Positions 8,407 to 16,791 are shown, counted from the first letter of the stretch. The stretch is 64,000 bases of DNA from Candidatus Saccharimonadota bacterium (GCA_030445265.1 JAUCSC010000001.1:546494-610493); one strand, 5' to 3'. Program-made: numbers and translations. The notes: generated by a model not told the origin, from the letters alone.

Positions 8407-9321
8407 TTAACGATAGAAGGCCTTACCGCTGACTCGTACATCCATATAGCTCGGTGCGAGGTTGTGCTGCTCGATGTAGCTGATAGCTCTCGCATAGTCT
8501 TCTACCTGCTCCCCTGCCGGGCGATCGATCGATAATCGGATGACCGGCTTGACGTTCTCTATCCGTAGTTCCAGCTGTCTGGTCGTGCCGAGCGGAAGCG
8601 TGGCTTCTTGAACCTTTAAGCCTTTGGACTGGCTATACGAAACAACCTTGCCGACGAATCCCAGCAGCCGAGTACTCGCAACGGCGCCGCCCGCATTAAC
8701 GTTGGCCCCGCTGTTGTCGACGATCTGAACATCAGGGGCGCGATAGTAATTTTCTTCAAAGGCAACACCCTTGGCATCAACATAGTATTGATTGTTATTG
8801 ATTCGCCAGCCAGCAATCGGACGACGAAGCGATACCACGAAGTGCGTACTCCCGATGCCCGGCAGGTTTTCTTGGCGTATCGCATTCACTTCTGGTAGAC
8901 GGCTACTCATATATTGGCCGAGTGCCGCTTCATTCAGGGCAAATCTGAGTCGCTCAATCGGTCGGCCAGCAAGATAGTCAGAAATAACCCGCTGGTAACG
9001 ATCTGCCTTGAGGCTACTTGATACCGTCGTATCCGATGTGCCTACCTCTATCTGAGCAGTAAACTGAGTCAGTATGATCGATAAGATTACGATGGCACTG
9101 AGACTACTCAGAAGAATCAGTCCTGCCTTACGCCGCTTATGGCGAAGATGATGGACGTGAGCTCGTTCCTTGCCAGCATCGGTCAGTTCGAGGCGCCTTG
9201 ACTGCATACCGTAGCCACTCAGCGTGCGGTTGCGACGATAAAAAGTCGCATCATCACGCTCATCAGGAGCAGTACGTAGCTCACGGCGTGGCGGAGATTT
9301 TTTCTTTAGGGGGTTATGCAT
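8407..9321 (-). CDS. ftsQ: Cell division protein FtsQ/DivIB
   Basis: Bitopic divisome protein that links FtsL and the septal synthase FtsI/FtsW. It has a long basic cytoplasmic N-terminus (about 65 residues, rich in R and K), one membrane helix (AGLILLSSLSAIVILSIILT), a POTRA-like segment and a beta domain containing GIGSTHFVVSLRRPIAGWRI, the FtsQ-type pattern in which a new strand follows the POTRA. Its position directly after murG (5 bases) supports the call, since sequence conservation in FtsQ is low. It is the last gene of the dcw operon here; ftsA and ftsZ do not follow. Confidence 0.85.
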   Translation of the reverse strand: MHNPLKKKSPPRRELRTAPDERDDATFYRRNRTLSGYGMQSRRLELTDAGKERAHVHHLRHKRRKAGLILLSSLSAIVILSIILTQFTAQIEVGTSDTTVSSSLKADRYQRVISDYLAGRPIERLRFALNEAALGQYMSSRLPEVNAIRQENLPGIGSTHFVVSLRRPIAGWRINNNQYYVDAKGVAFEENYYRAPDVQIVDNSGANVNAGGAVASTRLLGFVGKVVSYSQSKGLKVQEATLPLGTTRQLELRIENVKPVIRLSIDRPAGEQVEDYARAISYIEQHNLAPSYMDVRVSGKAFYR

Positions 9322-9326
9322 TTATA

Positions 9327-10478
9327 TTACTTTTGAGTTTTTATATGTCCTATAATCAATTGTGCCATATTTTTTGCAGCATCGGGTAAACTAAACTCAT
9401 GAAATGCTTGCGCCATACGCTGAGCGTGCTCCGGGTTTTGTAATAGTTGCGTGACGCCGTCGAGAAGAAGCGCTGGTTGATGTTCAAGCTTCTCTTCGTC
9501 AAGCACAATAACGGCCTGTTTGGCCGCATATACTTCTGCGTTCTTGAGCTGATGACCACCTGTCAATTTAGGATTAGGGATTAATATTGTCGGCTTCTCC
9601 AGTGCTGCCAGCTCCAGGATCGTCGTTGCGCCAGCTCTTGCTACGACAACATCGGCTGCACCAAGGAGTGACGGCATATCAGAAACAAATTCCACAATCC
9701 GAAATACCGGTGCAACTTCCAGACTCTTGATATCTTCGTACTGCGCCTTCCCGCTAATCAATACGACATCTGCTCCAGCGGTAAGCTGGTCGGCGATGGC
9801 AATCGCCGCATCATTCACCCGCTTTGCGCCAAGTCCGCCTCCGGTGACGACTACTAATGGCCGTTCTGGCCGGATACCCCAGGACTCCTTCAATGTCCCC
9901 TGCTCCTCTTTCGATATAGGACGGAAGCGTTGATCAATCGGAATGCCGACATAGGTCGATATACTTTTCGGATACGGGTAATACTCGAGTGGAGCACCGG
10001 TCGCGATAGCACTCGCCCACCTCGAGAGAATGCGATTCGTGAGGCCTGGATGGGCATCGGAATCATGAATCACAAGCGGGATATGCAGCAAACGAGCGGC
10101 CACGCCGACCGGCAAGCAGACAAAGCCGCCCTTTGTAAATATTACATCGGGGCGCCAGGCGAGTAATTTAACGGTGCTTTGTATAACACCGAGGCCCACC
10201 AGAAATAAATCCTTGATATTCTGAAGCACCACCGATACCCAGAGGAGCTGGCGAATCACTGACAGATGATTATACCGTCGAAACTTGCCGGCGAATATCG
10301 TATCGACCCGAAGGTTGTTATCGAACTCCCCCATCACGAGACGAGCTTGAGAAGCGAACTTTTTATCGCACCAAAATCGTAATTCAGCCGCTGGCTGTTG
10401 TGCGCGTATCTCTTTAAGAACTGCTACGACTGGCGTAACGTGCCCGCCCGAGCCCCCGCCGACTGCGAGAATTTTCAT
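9327..10478 (-). CDS. murG: UDP-GlcNAc:lipid I GlcNAc transferase MurG
   Basis: Adds GlcNAc to lipid I on the cytoplasmic membrane face, giving lipid II for peptidoglycan. The N-terminal glycine loop GGGSGGHVTPV (residues 7-17) is the MurG signature; the C-terminal Rossmann domain has VVTGGGLGAKRVNDA and the UDP-binding ARAGATTILELAALEKPTILIP region, where an E-rich helix contacts the nucleotide. Length (383) is slightly longer than the usual ~355. The start overlaps the end of ftsW by 65 bases, so the two are translationally coupled. Confidence 0.96.
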   Translation of the reverse strand: MKILAVGGGSGGHVTPVVAVLKEIRAQQPAAELRFWCDKKFASQARLVMGEFDNNLRVDTIFAGKFRRYNHLSVIRQLLWVSVVLQNIKDLFLVGLGVIQSTVKLLAWRPDVIFTKGGFVCLPVGVAARLLHIPLVIHDSDAHPGLTNRILSRWASAIATGAPLEYYPYPKSISTYVGIPIDQRFRPISKEEQGTLKESWGIRPERPLVVVTGGGLGAKRVNDAAIAIADQLTAGADVVLISGKAQYEDIKSLEVAPVFRIVEFVSDMPSLLGAADVVVARAGATTILELAALEKPTILIPNPKLTGGHQLKNAEVYAAKQAVIVLDEEKLEHQPALLLDGVTQLLQNPEHAQRMAQAFHEFSLPDAAKNMAQLIIGHIKTQK

Positions 10479-11685
10479 TGGTTGCCTCCTTTAATCGTGA
10501 TCCATGTACAGTATAGCGTGAAAGTTGAAAAACGAGGCCAAGTGCCGCCGCGATAAATACCATACTTGTCCCCCCGAAACTGAGGAGTGGCAGCGTAATA
10601 CCGGTCAGCGGAAAGATGCCTATCATTGCCGCAATATTAACGACCACATGCGCGCCAAACCATCCAAAGACTCCCGCGACCAGTAATTTCAATCGGTAAT
10701 CGACAAGATGATCCATCACCTGCAACAGACGCATGAGCAGAGCCACAAAGATCCCCAGCAGAACCATCAAGCCGACGAAGCCAAATGTTTCTCCAATAAT
10801 GGCAAATATTGAGTCGTTAATTGACTCCGGCAAATAGCCGGTTGCCTGGACACTATCACCAATACCAACACCGATAAGTCCACCGGTACCAAGGGCAATC
10901 TTGGCATGTTCAATGTGATACGATCCAGCATCCGACGTTGATGATGAATCGCCTTTGAGGAAGGTGGCGATACGGTCGATGCGGTGCGGCGCAATAACAA
11001 TCATTAACGCCCCGAGAACCAGTGCCCCGATCAATATCATCGTCAGGTTCTTGCGGGTCAGACCAGAAACAAAGAGCATGCTCAGAACGATAAGAGCTAG
11101 CGTAATGCCCGTTCCCAAATCCTCTTGAATAACAATGACGAACAGCATTGAGATAGCGACCATAACACCGATTGGAATGAGTGTCCCCTGTACGTCATTG
11201 ACCTTCCCCTCTTTGGCTTTTATGCCGAGAAAGCCCGCGATATAGACCAGGAGGCCAAATTTGAGAATTTCAGCCGGCTGCAAGGTGCCGATAGGCCCGA
11301 GCGTGAACCAGCGCGTTGCGCCGAGGCTTTCCTGCGCGATCGGCAGATTTGTCCAGTCGGCAAATGCCAAGATACCACAGGCAATCAGGCCGGCAGCGAG
11401 GAGTCTTCCTCCCCATTTGAGCACCTTCTCGTATGGTAATACCGTCATGACAACAAAGATGACCAGTGCCACGGCGAGACTACTCAGCTGCTTAATAAAA
11501 AAATATGTGTCCGACAGGTCACTGCCGAAAAGATTATTGAGGACATTTGCCCGTTGCGGGCCAATCGAATAAATCACAATCAGGCCAATGAGCATCAGGA
11601 GGCCCATAAAGAGCACTATCAAATAATCGGGGCGATGACGACGAACCACCTCGGAACCGCGCTGTAAGGGCGCGCGAGACCGCAT
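10414..11685 (-). CDS. ftsW: Septal peptidoglycan polymerase FtsW (SEDS family)
   Basis: Multi-pass SEDS glycosyltransferase that polymerises lipid II at the septum together with FtsI. Ten or so hydrophobic segments are seen; family motifs include ESLGATRWFTLGPIGTLQPAEILK, in which the conserved loop contacts the substrate, VIQEDLGTG, and the C-terminal GITLPLLSFGGTSM, the hallmark of SEDS proteins. ATG 11685 was chosen, one base past the mraY stop, rather than a longer start inside mraY. A basic tail of about 25 residues runs into murG. Confidence 0.95.
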   Translation of the reverse strand: MRSRAPLQRGSEVVRRHRPDYLIVLFMGLLMLIGLIVIYSIGPQRANVLNNLFGSDLSDTYFFIKQLSSLAVALVIFVVMTVLPYEKVLKWGGRLLAAGLIACGILAFADWTNLPIAQESLGATRWFTLGPIGTLQPAEILKFGLLVYIAGFLGIKAKEGKVNDVQGTLIPIGVMVAISMLFVIVIQEDLGTGITLALIVLSMLFVSGLTRKNLTMILIGALVLGALMIVIAPHRIDRIATFLKGDSSSTSDAGSYHIEHAKIALGTGGLIGVGIGDSVQATGYLPESINDSIFAIIGETFGFVGLMVLLGIFVALLMRLLQVMDHLVDYRLKLLVAGVFGWFGAHVVVNIAAMIGIFPLTGITLPLLSFGGTSMVFIAAALGLVFQLSRYTVHGSRLKEATNENSRSRRGLGRARYASRSSS

Positions 11686-11686
11686 G

Positions 11687-12721
11687 TTAGATGTTGCCCC
11701 CTGCAAGAGCAAGGAGCACCCCAACAAAAGAAGCGACCATGGCGATGACCCAAAAACGCATCGTCACCTTGGTCTCCGGCCATCCGATAGCTTCCAGGTG
11801 ATGATGGATTGGTGCAGAAATGAAAATCTTACGCTTGAATACTTTCTTGCTAAAGATCTGAATCAGGCTAGAACCTGCCTCGATAACGAAAAGGATACCG
11901 ATGACTGGCAGGAGCAACAATGAGTCAGTCAGCATCGCCACGACACCGAGACCCGTGCCTAAGGCGAAGCTTCCGATGTCACCCATGAAGAACCGTGCTG
12001 GGTAAATATTAAACCAAAGATAGCTCAGTAGCGCCCCCACGACGGTAAAGCAGAATCCAGCGAGCATGACATGGCCCTGCAATAGCGCAATGACGCCGAA
12101 TGCACCGTACGCCGACGCCGCGAGGCCACCCGCCAGACCATCGAGTCCGTCACTAATATTAACGGCGTTACCAGTAGCAATGACGGCGAAACCAAATAGC
12201 GGGACAATCAGCCAGCCGAGGGCAAATTCTCCGATGAAGGGCACGTGTATAGTATCAAGGCCGAGCTTTGTATAGAAGAACCACCCCAGGCCAAGGCCAA
12301 TAACGGCAATCATCAGGAACTTCAAGCTTGCGCGTAGTCCAGCAACGCCCTTGCCAAGCCCCCGTAGGTTGATAATGTCATCAAGGAGCCCCACAGCAGC
12401 ACCACCAAGCAGTGCAGCGAGTGGTAACCAGGTCTGTTCCCTGCTGAGGTTGAATACTAGTGTAATAACGACAATCGCTACAACAAAAACCATGCCCGCC
12501 ATTGTCGGAATATTTCGCTTAAACTTTGCAGCGTGTAGCTTGGTAAAGACTTCGAGCGCTTCACCGGTAGTACTCTCTGTCCGCTGTCGTTTCCAAAATT
12601 TGTATCGGTATGCGATAAACGTATAGACCGGTGTCAGAAGCATGGCAAGCACGAACGCTCCAACGCTCAGCAAAAAAGTACCAAGTAAGCCATCGTTGAG
12701 CTGGGTGATAATGTTTTGCAT
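11687..12721 (-). CDS. mraY: Phospho-N-acetylmuramoyl-pentapeptide-transferase MraY
   Basis: Integral membrane enzyme that transfers phospho-MurNAc-pentapeptide to undecaprenyl phosphate, making lipid I. Signature motifs are GLLDDIINL (the DDxx Mg2+/substrate motif near residue 93), NAVNISDGLDGLAGG, and the C-terminal APIHHHLEAIGWPETKVTMRF split across a loop; HHH is the MraY signature. About ten membrane helices and normal length (344). It lies between ftsI (4-base gap) and ftsW (1 base). Confidence 0.96.
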   Translation of the reverse strand: MQNIITQLNDGLLGTFLLSVGAFVLAMLLTPVYTFIAYRYKFWKRQRTESTTGEALEVFTKLHAAKFKRNIPTMAGMVFVVAIVVITLVFNLSREQTWLPLAALLGGAAVGLLDDIINLRGLGKGVAGLRASLKFLMIAVIGLGLGWFFYTKLGLDTIHVPFIGEFALGWLIVPLFGFAVIATGNAVNISDGLDGLAGGLAASAYGAFGVIALLQGHVMLAGFCFTVVGALLSYLWFNIYPARFFMGDIGSFALGTGLGVVAMLTDSLLLLPVIGILFVIEAGSSLIQIFSKKVFKRKIFISAPIHHHLEAIGWPETKVTMRFWVIAMVASFVGVLLALAGGNI

Positions 12722-12725
12722 GTTT

Positions 12726-14459
12726 TTATTCCTTTGGTTGTACCTTTAAGTAGTCGAGCATCCAGTTGGAGATATCAGTGAAAATCGGCATAGCGTGTCT
12801 TGCACCCTGCATCGGGAGGTTTTTGCCTGATACTTGTACCATTATGACATACCTTGCCGTCTCGTCACCACCAAATCCCAGGTAGGAACCGACCGTTTGT
12901 TTATCGGTATACGCCCCGTTGACGATTGTCTCGGCCGTACCGGTCTTACCACCGATGGTATAGCCAGGTTTGTCTCCGTTGTTGAGTAAGGTAGCCCGGG
13001 CCGTTCTCGTCATGATTCTCAACTGATCAGAAGTGGTTGACTTAATAATTTGCGCTGGTGCTTTTATATCTTGAGGTATTAGTTGACCGTCCTTGATAAC
13101 ACCGGCTATAACGGTCGGCTGATAGTATTTACCGCCGTTCACCAAAGCCGAAAAGGCCGCAGCTGTCTGTACCATGGTCACGTTCATACCCTGGCCGAAG
13201 GCCATATTTGAATAGCGTACCGCATTACCCTCGCTCGAGCGCGCTGGCACAATCTCTCCTGCCTGCTCTCCTGCTACCTCAATACCCGTTTCTTCCCCCA
13301 TGTGGAAGCGATTATGAAAATAGTCATACATCGTATCGCGGGCCTGTTGATTGATCTCCGTACCATTGCCGAGCCGCTGCGCAACGGTCACGAACCCGGT
13401 GTTGAGTGACCAGTTCATGGCTGATTGCAATGTAATCGTTCCGGTGTGACCCTTCTCTGCATTCGAGACGACTCGGTCTTCTATCTTGATGTAGTCGGTG
13501 TTCACATAGGTAGAATCAGGGCTGACGACACCCTTATCGATGCCAGTCGCCATAGTAAAGGTCTTAATGACCGACCCTGGCTCATACGGGGACGACGTCG
13601 GGACGTTATTAAACGCTGCTGCGTCGGGCACATTATAATATTCACCCGGCTTGTACGATGGCAACGTCGCCATGGCCATCACATGACCGGTCTGGGGGTC
13701 GATCACGATCGCGCTGCCGTTGGTAGCACCCGTCCGCTTTAACCCATCGGCAAGTGCCTGCTCCGCCTTCGCCTGTACATTACGGTCAATGCTGAGCACA
13801 ATATCGTCACCATCTTTGGCGGGTATGTTGATATTACTGTTGCCGATGGTAAGCGGGACATCGCTGATATCAGTCACTGCGACCAGCAAACCATCCTCGC
13901 CCTTGAGACGATCATTAAGAGCACTCTCGACCCCATATGTACCTGTGCCGTCGGTGTTAACGAATCCAAGAGTCTGCGCCGCCAGCCCACCTTCCGGATA
14001 AACCCGCTGTGAAACCTCCTGGAAGCCGACTCCGCTCAAGTCTTTCTCTTTTAATTTCTTGGCCTGAACACGGCTCAATTTAGTCGCCAAAATCTGATAA
14101 CGACTCTCTTTATTGGCCAGTCGCGCTTTCATATCATCAACGGCGTTACCACCAGCTATCTCCTGGACGGCCACGATGACTTTCTCATCATTCTTGATGA
14201 TTTGTGGATCGGCGAACACCGTATAGACGGTCTCATTCATCACAAGTTCAACCGGCGTGCCATGCTCGAGGGCAAATATCTCGCCCCGCTTGGCGGGTAA
14301 GCTCAATCGCTTCTGCTGCTCTCCCTTAGCAAGGCCGGCATAGTAGCCATACTGAATAACCTGCAAATAAAACAGCCGGCCGGCAAAAATGACCATGATA
14401 GCAAAAAGCAGGGCCGCGAGGACCCTTGAACGGCTGCCTTTTACTAGTTCAAGTTTCAT
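12726..14459 (-). CDS. ftsI: Penicillin-binding protein FtsI/PBP2-type transpeptidase
   Basis: Class B penicillin-binding protein that cross-links septal peptidoglycan. It has one N-terminal membrane helix (RVLAALLFAIMVIFAGRLFY), a pedestal domain, and a transpeptidase domain with all three catalytic motifs: SVIK (in SSPYEPGSVIKTFT), SLN (SAMNWSLNTGF) and KTG (GGKTGTAET). Length 577 fits the family. It lies 6 bases after ftsL and 4 bases before mraY. Confidence 0.95.
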   Translation of the reverse strand: MKLELVKGSRSRVLAALLFAIMVIFAGRLFYLQVIQYGYYAGLAKGEQQKRLSLPAKRGEIFALEHGTPVELVMNETVYTVFADPQIIKNDEKVIVAVQEIAGGNAVDDMKARLANKESRYQILATKLSRVQAKKLKEKDLSGVGFQEVSQRVYPEGGLAAQTLGFVNTDGTGTYGVESALNDRLKGEDGLLVAVTDISDVPLTIGNSNINIPAKDGDDIVLSIDRNVQAKAEQALADGLKRTGATNGSAIVIDPQTGHVMAMATLPSYKPGEYYNVPDAAAFNNVPTSSPYEPGSVIKTFTMATGIDKGVVSPDSTYVNTDYIKIEDRVVSNAEKGHTGTITLQSAMNWSLNTGFVTVAQRLGNGTEINQQARDTMYDYFHNRFHMGEETGIEVAGEQAGEIVPARSSEGNAVRYSNMAFGQGMNVTMVQTAAAFSALVNGGKYYQPTVIAGVIKDGQLIPQDIKAPAQIIKSTTSDQLRIMTRTARATLLNNGDKPGYTIGGKTGTAETIVNGAYTDKQTVGSYLGFGGDETARYVIMVQVSGKNLPMQGARHAMPIFTDISNWMLDYLKVQPKE

Positions 14460-14465
14460 ATGTGT

Positions 14466-14819
14466 CTATTCGGTAACGTACTCGCTACTAGCAGGCGTCG
14501 TCATTTCACGAGCCACACTAGAGTTTTTAGTGGTTTCGAGCGCGGTCAACCGAGCATTTTCTACTTCGAGATCTTGTTTCTGGTCACTGAGTTCAGCAAT
14601 CTGATTATCAATGCGCTGTGCCTCGTAATCGTAGCTGGTCGCACGCGTCGCCTGTGTTAAGTATATCAAGCCGAGCACAGTAATCATAAGGGCAATAAGC
14701 ACCGTATGAGCAACAGGGCCAAGTTTGACGGCAGAAACATAACGGGTGGTGTTTTGATTACGCGACCAATTTTGGGTACGACGGGCCGCATAATACGTGG
14801 TGGTTCGTTGATATGACAT
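14466..14819 (-). CDS. ftsL: FtsL-like division protein
   Basis: Small bitopic protein: about 35 mostly polar residues, one membrane helix (AHTVLIALMITVLGLIYLTQ), then a leucine/glutamine-rich coiled coil (IDNQIAELSDQKQDLEVENARL) in the periplasmic or outer part. This architecture and the place immediately before ftsI identify FtsL, which recruits FtsI/FtsW with FtsQ; sequence alone is not diagnostic. No Shine-Dalgarno precedes the ATG; the leader is A/C-rich and follows a strong hairpin. Confidence 0.8.
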   Translation of the reverse strand: MSYQRTTTYYAARRTQNWSRNQNTTRYVSAVKLGPVAHTVLIALMITVLGLIYLTQATRATSYDYEAQRIDNQIAELSDQKQDLEVENARLTALETTKNSSVAREMTTPASSEYVTE

Positions 14820-14854
14820 AGTGGTGGTGGTTTTGTTTTAGTGTTAATTTTTGG

Positions 14855-14885
14855 CAGCCACTCCCCCTTTATGAGGGAGTGGCTG
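14855..14885 (-). promoter_or_regulatory. GC-rich hairpin in the ftsL leader
   Basis: CAGCCACTCCC (14855-14865) pairs with GGGAGTGGCTG (14875-14885): an 11-base-pair stem with a 9-base loop. No U-run follows on either strand, so it is not a classical terminator; it may stabilise or process the dcw transcript or control ftsL translation. Confidence 0.55.
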
Positions 14886-14891
14886 TGGAGG

Positions 14892-14957
14892 TTATTTTAC
14901 GCGGACAGCAACAATTTCTGTTTTGTCTGCGTACTGTACTGGGATGTGAATTGGCAT
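14892..14957 (-). CDS. Possible 21-residue small protein between rsmH and ftsL
   Basis: A short frame starting ATG at 14957 and ending TAA at 14892 encodes MPIHIPVQYADKTEIVAVRVK. A GAAGGGG Shine-Dalgarno-like sequence lies 9 bases upstream of the ATG, better than that of ftsL itself. It ends just before the ftsL leader hairpin, as a leader peptide would. The peptide shows no obvious domain and no run of a single amino acid. It may be a leader peptide, a tiny divisome protein or chance. Confidence 0.35.
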   Translation of the reverse strand: MPIHIPVQYADKTEIVAVRVK

Positions 14958-14983
14958 GGTGTTTTGCCCCTTCCTATTTGTTT

Positions 14984-15877
14984 TTATTTTTTCACAGCGA
15001 CACGGAGCTTGCTGCTCCGGGCGCGCGGATTGTGAACATCTTCGATATCTCCGTGAATCGGCCGTTTGGTCAGTGGAGAGAGCTCAGCTTCAAGACCATT
15101 GTCAAACTGCTCCTTAAAGAAGTGTTTCACAAGGCGATCCTCGAGGCTATGGAAACTGATCACCCCTACCCGGCCGCCGCTACTAAGCAGCTTGGGAATA
15201 ATAGTGAGAGTCTCCTCTATGAGCCGTAACTCGTCGTTGACGGCGATACGGAGGGCTTGAAAGGTACGCGTCGCCGGATGAATACGTTTCATCGGGCCAC
15301 GAACAGTGTGCTTAATCAGTTCGGCGAGTTCTCCGGTTGTATTGAGTGGCCGTCCTCTCACGATTGCGCGAGCAATTGCTTGAGAAAGCTTGACCGGCTC
15401 TTCCCCATACCGAGCAATGATATCGGCAAGCTCCTTCTCGGAAGCTTTATTGACCAACGTATGTGCAGTCAAAGACTGCCTCTGATCCATCCGCATATCA
15501 AGCGGTCCGTTGTGGGAAAAAGAAAACCCTCGTTCGCTCTGATCGAGCTGTGGTGATGACACCCCCAGATCAAGCATGATCAGATCGAAACGGTTACCCG
15601 CTTCTGCAAGCTGACGAGCAGCCGACAGGAAGTCGGTATGTAATAACCGCACGCCCTTCTCTTCAAGATCAGATAAATGCCGCAAGGCATTTTCGTCTCG
15701 ATCGATGAGGACGCTTCCGCTGTAATTTCCAGTATGCGCAAAAAAAGCCCGGGCATGTCCGCCGTAACCGGCCGTCATATCAAGATATGACTCACCTGTT
15801 TTTGGGGCGAGGAGCCTGAGACTTGCTTCGAGCAGAACGGGAACATGTTGTTGTGGTGGATGTTCTTTAATACTCAT
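14984..15877 (-). CDS. rsmH: 16S rRNA (cytosine1402-N4)-methyltransferase RsmH
   Basis: Methylates N4 of C1402 in the 16S rRNA decoding centre using S-adenosylmethionine. The N-terminus HVPVLLEASLRLL, the SAM loop YLDMTAGYGGHARAF, and LIMLDLGVSSPQLDQSERGFSF, DMRMDQ, are standard RsmH/MraW signatures; the C-terminus has GVISFHSLEDRLVKHFF. Length 297 is typical. ATG 15877 has AAGGGAAG just upstream. It is the second protein gene of the dcw operon, separated from mraZ by a 345-base structured region. Confidence 0.97.
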   Translation of the reverse strand: MSIKEHPPQQHVPVLLEASLRLLAPKTGESYLDMTAGYGGHARAFFAHTGNYSGSVLIDRDENALRHLSDLEEKGVRLLHTDFLSAARQLAEAGNRFDLIMLDLGVSSPQLDQSERGFSFSHNGPLDMRMDQRQSLTAHTLVNKASEKELADIIARYGEEPVKLSQAIARAIVRGRPLNTTGELAELIKHTVRGPMKRIHPATRTFQALRIAVNDELRLIEETLTIIPKLLSSGGRVGVISFHSLEDRLVKHFFKEQFDNGLEAELSPLTKRPIHGDIEDVHNPRARSSKLRVAVKK

Positions 15878-15934
15878 TCTTCCCTTTCATACTACCATAT
15901 CCCTAAAGGGAGCTGGAGGATGAGACGGTCGATT

Positions 15935-16169
15935 CGAGATCACCTAACTGATAGTTAAGCTGTTTGTTTTCGCATGATGTTTGTTTTAAAGGTGAACGGC
16001 TGGTATTTAGGGGGTTACTAGTGTAACTCATACCCTATCAGCCGCTCAAGTTGAGAGACTTATGTGTGTGAGGTGGAGTTTTTTTGGGAGGTGTGTTTTT
16101 GGAAGGTACGTCGGAATGTTTAATGTGTTTCCGTTTGACCACTGCCTAACTACCAGATAGTTGATCTCG
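15935..16169 (-). ncRNA. Candidate structured RNA between mraZ and rsmH
   Basis: The 345 bases between mraZ and rsmH hold no gene but much RNA structure on the transcribed (minus) strand. Arms at 15935-15962 and 16142-16169 form a 28-position closing helix in which 23 positions are Watson-Crick and two more become G-U only when read as minus-strand RNA, giving 25 of 28 pairs. Inside are a three-part hairpin at 15997-16044 (CGGCTG/CAGCCG, TAGGG/CCCTA, GTTAC/GTAAC with a 4-base loop) and a CGGAA/TTCCG hairpin at 16112-16133. Between them is an unpaired C/A-rich linker with CACCTCC (16087-16093), identical to the 16S anti-Shine-Dalgarno core. I do not recognise it as RNase P RNA, tmRNA, SRP RNA or a known riboswitch. 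An mraW leader motif is known in actinobacteria at the same gene position, but likeness is not established. Confidence 0.6.
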
Positions 16170-16222
16170 AGAGTTTTCTGTTGAAGTCGCCGAATTGTCA
16201 AAGTGCTACGGAACGGGTTGCC

Positions 16223-16600
16223 TTACATTTCCGCGTCAGGTGCCATCAGACGGAAATAGGATCCTGCTCGTACGGCCACGATGTCTTTCGTGATACCAGC
16301 ATAATCCAACAAGTGCTGCTCAAACGTTACACGACCTTGTTTTTGATCGAGCTCCGTCTCTGTTTTGCCGCGGCGGAACTGGACGTTGAGGTCAGCAACA
16401 GTTTCATCGAGAATACTATTGCCGTCGTTCAATGCTGGTTCGACCTCTTTGTCCCATACGGACAGCGGATAGAGATGCAGGTACTTGCCGAAGCCGCGCG
16501 TCACCACGATTCCAGATGCAAATTCGGTTCTGAGCTCGGACGGGATGGTGAGTCGCCTCTTCTCATCGAGTCTTCGTTCAAAATAATCTGTACTGGCCAT
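16223..16600 (-). CDS. mraZ: Transcriptional regulator MraZ
   Basis: DNA-binding regulator of the dcw operon made of two AbrB/MraZ-type swapped-hairpin repeats. Visible are FERRLDEKRRLTIPSELR (residues about 7-24), the first MraZ repeat with its DxKxRLxIPxxLR motif, and a second repeat ending KQGRVTFEQHLLDYAGITKDIV. Length 125 is somewhat short of the usual ~145 and fits small genomes. It is the first gene of the operon and its own GTGGG-repeat operator lies upstream, so autoregulation is expected. Confidence 0.92.
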   Translation of the reverse strand: MASTDYFERRLDEKRRLTIPSELRTEFASGIVVTRGFGKYLHLYPLSVWDKEVEPALNDGNSILDETVADLNVQFRRGKTETELDQKQGRVTFEQHLLDYAGITKDIVAVRAGSYFRLMAPDAEM

Positions 16601-16683
16601 GGTTTCTGTCTTCGGCTTCTTTGTAAGGTTATTTTTAATGTATTGGGTTGTTTGTTTGTGGTTTGTTGTATTCCACTGGCCTT

Positions 16684-16720
16684 AATATACTACCCACTTT
16701 TACCCACTACAACCCCCATT
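16684..16720 (-). promoter_or_regulatory. mra box: three 10-base MraZ operator repeats over the mraZ promoter
   Basis: On the minus strand GGGGG, GTGGG and GTGGG follow one another at an exact 10-base period (plus-strand blocks at 16691-16700, 16701-16710, 16711-16720). MraZ is known to bind TGGGN direct repeats with 5-base gaps, which is this spacing. The repeats fill the spacer between a candidate -35 (TTGTAG, 16707-16712) and -10 (TATATT, 16684-16689) 17 bases apart, so bound MraZ would block polymerase. Confidence 0.8.
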
Positions 16721-16748
16721 TTTGACATTATTTGATTATATGGGCCGT

Positions 16749-16778
16749 TTATCCACAGCATGCCCGCCGTTTTCCACA
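16749..16778 (+). promoter_or_regulatory. Two DnaA boxes upstream of the mraZ promoter
   Basis: TTATCCACA at 16749-16757, the high-affinity DnaA box, and TTTTCCACA at 16770-16778 lie in the same orientation 21 bases apart, two helical turns. They sit about 30 bases upstream of the mra box. DnaA regulation of the division operon is inferred, not shown. Confidence 0.5.
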
Positions 16779-16791
16779 ATGCATAGAGGTT

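Noticed and set aside
15878-16222. RNase P RNA or tmRNA in the mraZ-rsmH gap
   Set aside because: Neither the conserved RNase P core sequences nor a tRNA-like end and tag frame are present.
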